From positions 1 through 22,822 of the forward strand of contig CAJVPP010001101.1 of assembly GCA_910592005.1 (NCBI GenBank): DNA of 22,822 nucleotides, written 5' to 3'. Each line of letters begins with the position of its first letter. The first letter of the stretch is position 1. The position numbers were made by a program, and so were the translations under genes. Under the pieces are notes generated by a model. It was not told the DNA's origin. It saw only the letters and a program-made list of their open reading frames with translations, and ran no database searches. This DNA is from Funneliformis mosseae. Lineage: Eukaryota > Glomeromycota > Glomeromycetes > Glomerales > Glomeraceae. Below are positions 19,081 through 22,822 of the stretch, piece after piece.

Positions 19081-21104
19081 GATAATTTTTTTTTAATTTT
19101 ATTAATTAATAATAATAAATTTAATATTTTATATTTTTATATTTTATAATTTATAAAAAAATTTTTTGATCAATTAGACATTATATAAATTTTCATAAAT
19201 TTTTTTCAAAATTTTAATGTATAATATTTAAGTTTTTTACATTAAAATTGTAAAAAGGATACTATACTATATGAAAACTTCAGTCAGCTATTTACAGTAA
19301 TTCTTTTTTAATTTTTTATATGTATTTTAGTATTTAACTAAAATACTAAGCAACTTATTGTGAATTTCTACTTCTTTTTAAAAATATTATATATATATAA
19401 AGTTAAAAAAAAAAGCTAAAATACTTGTATAAAATTCTATTTTCATCATTTATATCCAATCATTCTTTTCTGATTTATAACCTACACTTTCATCATTCTG
19501 TTATAAAAAAAAATTATTGATTTTGTATATTTTAAAAAATTATATGAAAAAAGACTTACAAGTTTTTACTTTTACTAGTTACTTTTATTATCTTCTAATA
19601 TGCGTTTTGTATTCTTATATTTTCTTTATTAAATTTTAGAAACATGCTGATGAATCGTTGTTATTGATTCTGTATTATTTTGCAATTAAGTAATCATAGC
19701 ATGATATATATTTTATACTTATAGTATAATATTTGATTAAAAGCTTTTAATCTAAATAAATTTATTAGAAAATTATACTCTAACCCTTTTAAAAGTGCTT
19801 TTAAAGATGCTTCTAATCTTTCAAATACATATTATTAATTATAATATATACATATCAAAATTATTTAATAAATATAATATATTATATAGTAAAAAAAATT
19901 GTGTATTATATGTATAATAAAATAAAAAAATACCTTTATACATTTGATTTTAAGCTTAATAATTTTCTGAATTTCTTCTAATTTTATTTGATCTAATAAT
20001 GAATTTCAAGTAATTCAAATTTTTTTATTTTTGTTTATAAGGGTTTTCATACCTATTATAATATAAAAGATCTACAGAAATAAAAGATCTACAGAAATAA
20101 AAGATTATGTAATATGATAAAAATGATCTACAAGAAATAGTATAATACAAAGATCATTAAAAGTTAGTTGAGTAATAATTAACTTAGATGTTATATAAGT
20201 TCTAAGATAAATAATGAATGAAGAAAAATGAAATCATTAGCCATGATAATATGCGATATAAGCATAAAATAGATATACCAAAGAAAAACTTCAAAGGAAG
20301 GAGAAGATGTAGTAATATAAAGTAATAATTAAAACATTTCTATAAAATTATATAGTCATTAATTATAAGATTATTACAAAATAATTAAGTAGTCATTATT
20401 TCAACATTATATGAATATTAATCATTAATGAGGAAAACATTTCATAATTATTTTATAATAAAATAGAAATTAGCTTAAAAATTTCATTATAAATAATCTT
20501 TAAAATTTATCATATAAAAGTAATTTTTTGAGATTGAAGTTAAAGAATAAAAACTTGTAATTCTTGAAGAGTCATCTCTTATTTATTTTCAATAAACAAT
20601 TTTGAAATAAATAAATCTTTTGAAGTATAACTTTTTGAAAAGTAAATTTATAAGATATAAATTTTATTTCTTAAGAAGTCATCTTATTATTTTGAATTTA
20701 ATAAAGTTTTTATTATAAATGAAAACCCTTAAATTTACTCATTTTATTTGTTGACAAGCATTCTTATACAAATAAAATCCTTAAAGATTGAATTTTAGCA
20801 GAATAAAGGCTTAAATCTTTTATTTGTATCCTTATTTAATCATCATATTAATATAGCATCTTTGATTAACTTGAAGTATTTTGAAACATATTAGAGATTA
20901 AGTCAGTAAAGTTTTTATACTTTCTAACTTAAAACTTTAATTATGAAAAAATATCATAATAAGATATTGAAAAAGAGTATGTAATACCTTTTTTCAATTT
21001 TTAATCTAAGAAATTAAGTAAAAATTCTCATAAGTTTGAGTTAAACGCAACTGTTACTTAATCAGTTAAGTGTTTCAATCCATCTAACTGACAGTTAAGT
21101 AATA
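19081..21104. other. Long AT-rich gene-free stretch with small repeats
   Basis: Two kilobases without a recognisable gene or protein relic on either strand. Visible small structures: a hairpin TATTTTAGT-ATTTA-ACTAAAATA (19323-19345); the short tandem repeat at 20065-20105; a diverged duplication with a spacing of about 107 bp (TTCTTGAAGAGTCATCTC at 20561 and TTCTTAAGAAGTCATCTT at 20668); and a CAGTTAAG-rich segment at about 21048-21100 just outside the element that begins at 21105. Confidence 0.5.
20065..20105. repeat. Short tandem repeat, 17-bp unit, 2.4 copies
   Basis: The unit AAAAGATCTACAGAAAT occurs at 20065-20081 and 20082-20098 with no mismatch, followed by AAAAGAT. A degenerate fourth similarity (ATGATCTACAAGAAAT) lies about 20 bp further on. 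Confidence 0.9.
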
Positions 21105-21105
21105 T

Positions 21106-21123
21106 AGTTAACACTTGATATAA
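21106..21123. repeat. Left terminal inverted repeat of the 1.1-kb element
   Basis: This 18-bp arm, AGTTAACACTTGATATAA, is the exact reverse complement of 22196-22213. It is preceded by TA-T. Confidence 0.75.
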
Positions 21124-21259
21124 CAAAATAAACGTTCAGGCTAATTAGGCTTTTATTATAAGAAAATTCATTAATATGATATTATATAATTTTGTGTAAT
21201 ATAAAATAAAAATACGATTTTGTGATTATTTCAGTATTTAGTAATTGGAAATTTATAAA

Positions 21260-21945
21260 TTTAGTATTATTAAAATCGTCTTATAGAGAGGATTCAAATG
21301 GTATATATTTTATATCTATAACTTTAATACTAACGGAATTATTTTGTACTGAATATTTAAAAATATTTTGATTAATTATAGAATACAATGATTAGATTTT
21401 TATGATTTTAGTATCATTAGATTCACCTCATTAAGAGGATTCAAATGGTAGATATTTCATATCTGTAGCATTAATATTGATAGACATATTTTATACTGAA
21501 TATTTAAAGATATTTTGATCGATCTAAGCATCTAGTGATTAGATCTTTATGATTTTAGTATTATTAGAATTGTCTCATTGAGAGGATTCAAATGGTATAT
21601 GTTTCATATCTGTAACTTTAATATTAACAGAGTTATTTTGTACTGAATATTTAAAGATATTTTGATTAATCATAAAATACAATGATTAGATTTTTATGAT
21701 TTTAGTATCTTTAGATTTACCTTATTGAGAGAATTCAAATAGTAGGTATTCATATCTGTAGCATTAATATTGATAGACATATTTTATACTGAATATTTAA
21801 AGATATTTTGATTGATCTAAGCATTTAATAATTAGATTTTTATGATTTTAGTATTATTAGAATCGTCTTATTGAGAGCATTCAAATGGTATATGTTTCAT
21901 ATTTATATCATTAATATTGACTAAGTTATTGCAGTTTGAAATTAA
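21260..21945. repeat. 147-bp tandem array, about 4.6 copies, alternating two unit types
   Basis: The anchor GAGGATTCAAATG (or a one- or two-base variant) starts at 21288, 21435, 21582, 21729 and 21875, giving spacings of 147, 147, 147 and 146 bp. The whole unit is conserved, including TACTGAATATTTAAAGATAT and TTTTTATGATTTTAGTAT. Copies 1, 3 and 5 share one version (GTATAT after the anchor; in copies 1 and 3 also an AATACAATGATT block). Copies 2 and 4 share another (ATTGATAGACATATTTTATA, then GATCTAAGCAT). The true repeat is therefore a dimer of about 294 bp. It is non-coding. Confidence 0.85.
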
Positions 21946-22195
21946 ATTATTTTTATAATATAATTAACTGATTAAATAATAAAAATTGAGTTATAAAAAT
22001 CATGTGCTTCGTTGTAGTAAAAAAAAATTTGTTATAAGAAAATTTCGTTATATTAAGAGTCATTTTCATATATATTATTTAAGAATTTAACTTCGCACAA
22101 GGTATAGTAAATATAATTAGTAAAATTTGCTATATCAAAAATTTTTTCATATGTTAAAATCTGTTTTACACTAAAATTCACTATATCAAAATTCA

Positions 22196-22213
22196 TTATA
22201 TCAAGTGTTAACT
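22196..22213. repeat. Right terminal inverted repeat of the 1.1-kb element
   Basis: TTATATCAAGTGTTAACT is the exact reverse complement of the left arm at 21106-21123. It is followed by G and then TA. Confidence 0.75.
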
Positions 22214-22216
22214 GTA

Positions 22217-22489
22217 CTATTATTATATAACATAAAAAGAATATTAAATTTGACAAATAATTCATAATAAATATCAAATTCTTATTACTTTATAGAATAT
22301 AAAAACTATGATAAACAAATAATTCAATATTAGTAACAAACAGTTCTTAGTATATTACAAGAAGCCAAAAAGAAGGATAAACAAGTGGTGATCTTTTAAA
22401 TAATAAATAGTCTCTTAGCTTAATTTAACATTATTTGTTACCTCTTTAGATTCATAACAAAAAAAACAACAAACAATTCTTTCTAGAGT
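22217..22489. other. AT-rich spacer
   Basis: No recognisable gene or structured repeat lies between the 1.1-kb element and the TTGACTCAA-rich segment. A small open frame overlapping its left end on the minus strand (22053-22277) is low-complexity and runs across the transposon terminus; it is not supported as a gene. Confidence 0.5.
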
Positions 22490-22735
22490 TCTAAATGAGT
22501 CAAGTTGAGTCAAATTTAAAAATCAATTCTATTCAACTCATTTTTTTCAAATTAAGTCGAATCAAATTTATTTTATAAAATCTTTCAACTTGATTTAATT
22601 TGAGTTATATAAATTTAAACTTAACTCAATTTGACTCAACTTGAGTTTAACTTAACTTGATTTTGACTTAAATTTATTTGAGTTAAGTCAAGTTCAAATT
22701 AAGTTTTAAGTCAAATTTAAATTAACTTATAAATA
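22490..22735. repeat. Degenerate self-complementary repeat built on TTGACTCAA/AACTTGA words
   Basis: The segment consists of irregular reiterations of TTGAGTC, GACTCAA, AACTTGA and TTAAGT in both orientations, so it can pair with itself in many ways. It holds three perfect TGA(G/C)TCA heptamers (22496-22502, 22506-22512, 22632-22638), the AP-1/Gcn4 consensus. With no gene nearby these are most simply a by-product of the repeat word. It looks like an old expanded short-motif repeat. Confidence 0.6.
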
Positions 22736-22822
22736 TTTAAATATGAAAAAAATTATTTTAAATTATATGATATTATAAGTTTTATATATTATTTTATTTA
22801 AATCAAAATCATAAAAAAAATA
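22736..22822. other. AT-rich end of the window
   Basis: AT-rich sequence with no recognisable feature. The repeat at 22490-22735 fades out here. Confidence 0.5.

Larger units (their letters stand above)
21105..22214. mobile_element. Non-autonomous pogo/mariner-like element (MITE-like, about 1.1 kb) with TA flanks
   Basis: AGTTAACACTTGATATAA at 21106-21123 is repeated exactly, in inverse orientation, at 22196-22213. One base further out the ends read T (left) and, on the complementary strand, C (right), giving YAGTTAAC as the terminus. A TA dinucleotide lies immediately outside both ends (21103-21104 and 22215-22216), the target duplication expected for Tc1/mariner/pogo elements. There is no transposase between the ends; most of the interior is the 147-bp tandem array. 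Related direct repeats occur inside (TTATAAGAAAATT near 21157 and near 22032). It may have been mobilised by a pogo-type enzyme like the one decayed at 18320-19080, but that relic's own ends were not identified, so the link is inference. Confidence 0.65.

Noticed and set aside
21260..21945. CRISPR array
   Set aside because: The repeats are contiguous 147-bp units without unique spacers, in a eukaryotic setting.
22053..22277. Minus-strand open frame of about 74 codons
   Set aside because: Low-complexity Ile/Asn/Tyr-rich translation of AT-rich DNA that runs across the right terminal repeat of the 1.1-kb element.
13200..22822. Could be mitochondrial DNA because of the very high AT content
   Set aside because: It contains nuclear-type DNA-transposon relics and no mitochondrial protein, rRNA or tRNA genes, and is continuous with spliced nuclear genes.

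Overview
This is a nuclear contig fragment from a fungus. It has strongly AT-rich DNA, short AT-rich GT..AG introns (about 60-130 bp), a fungal-type Gcn5, a fungal-size mitochondrial methionyl-tRNA synthetase, and dense relics of several DNA-transposon families. From recalled resemblance of the transposon relics, and from the contrast between a gene island and an AT-rich repeat desert, I infer an arbuscular mycorrhizal fungus such as Rhizophagus (Glomeromycotina). No database search was possible.

Layout. 1-448: left-truncated Tc1/mariner-like element (minus strand) with its outer terminal repeat and TA target. 976-1500: about 2.5 copies of a ~198-bp tandem repeat. 1631-2610: decayed hAT transposase and a GC-rich palindromic tail. 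3100-11570: island of three intact spliced genes. These are GCN5 (plus, 9 exons, 509 aa), mitochondrial methionyl-tRNA synthetase MSM1 (plus, 10 exons, 573 aa) and, convergent with it, dolichol kinase SEC59 (minus, 12 exons, 663 aa). I rebuilt all three exon by exon; every intron is GT..AG and every junction keeps the frame. 12362-12558: broken Myb/SANT domain. 14040-22822: a repeat graveyard. It holds a minus-strand DDE transposase relic, a plus-strand relic of a large ORF ending in a Cys/His-rich segment, a pogo-type DDE_1 transposase relic, a ~1.1-kb element with 18-bp terminal inverted repeats enclosing a 147-bp tandem array, and a TTGACTCAA-rich repeat at the right edge.

The three genes do unrelated housekeeping jobs: chromatin acetylation (SAGA/ADA), mitochondrial translation, and dolichyl phosphate supply for ER glycosylation. 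They do not form a pathway. I found no CRISPR array, tRNA, rRNA or secretion system. The least ordinary structure is the element at 21105-22214: pogo-like inverted repeats with TA flanks around a nucleosome-length tandem array whose copies alternate between two types.
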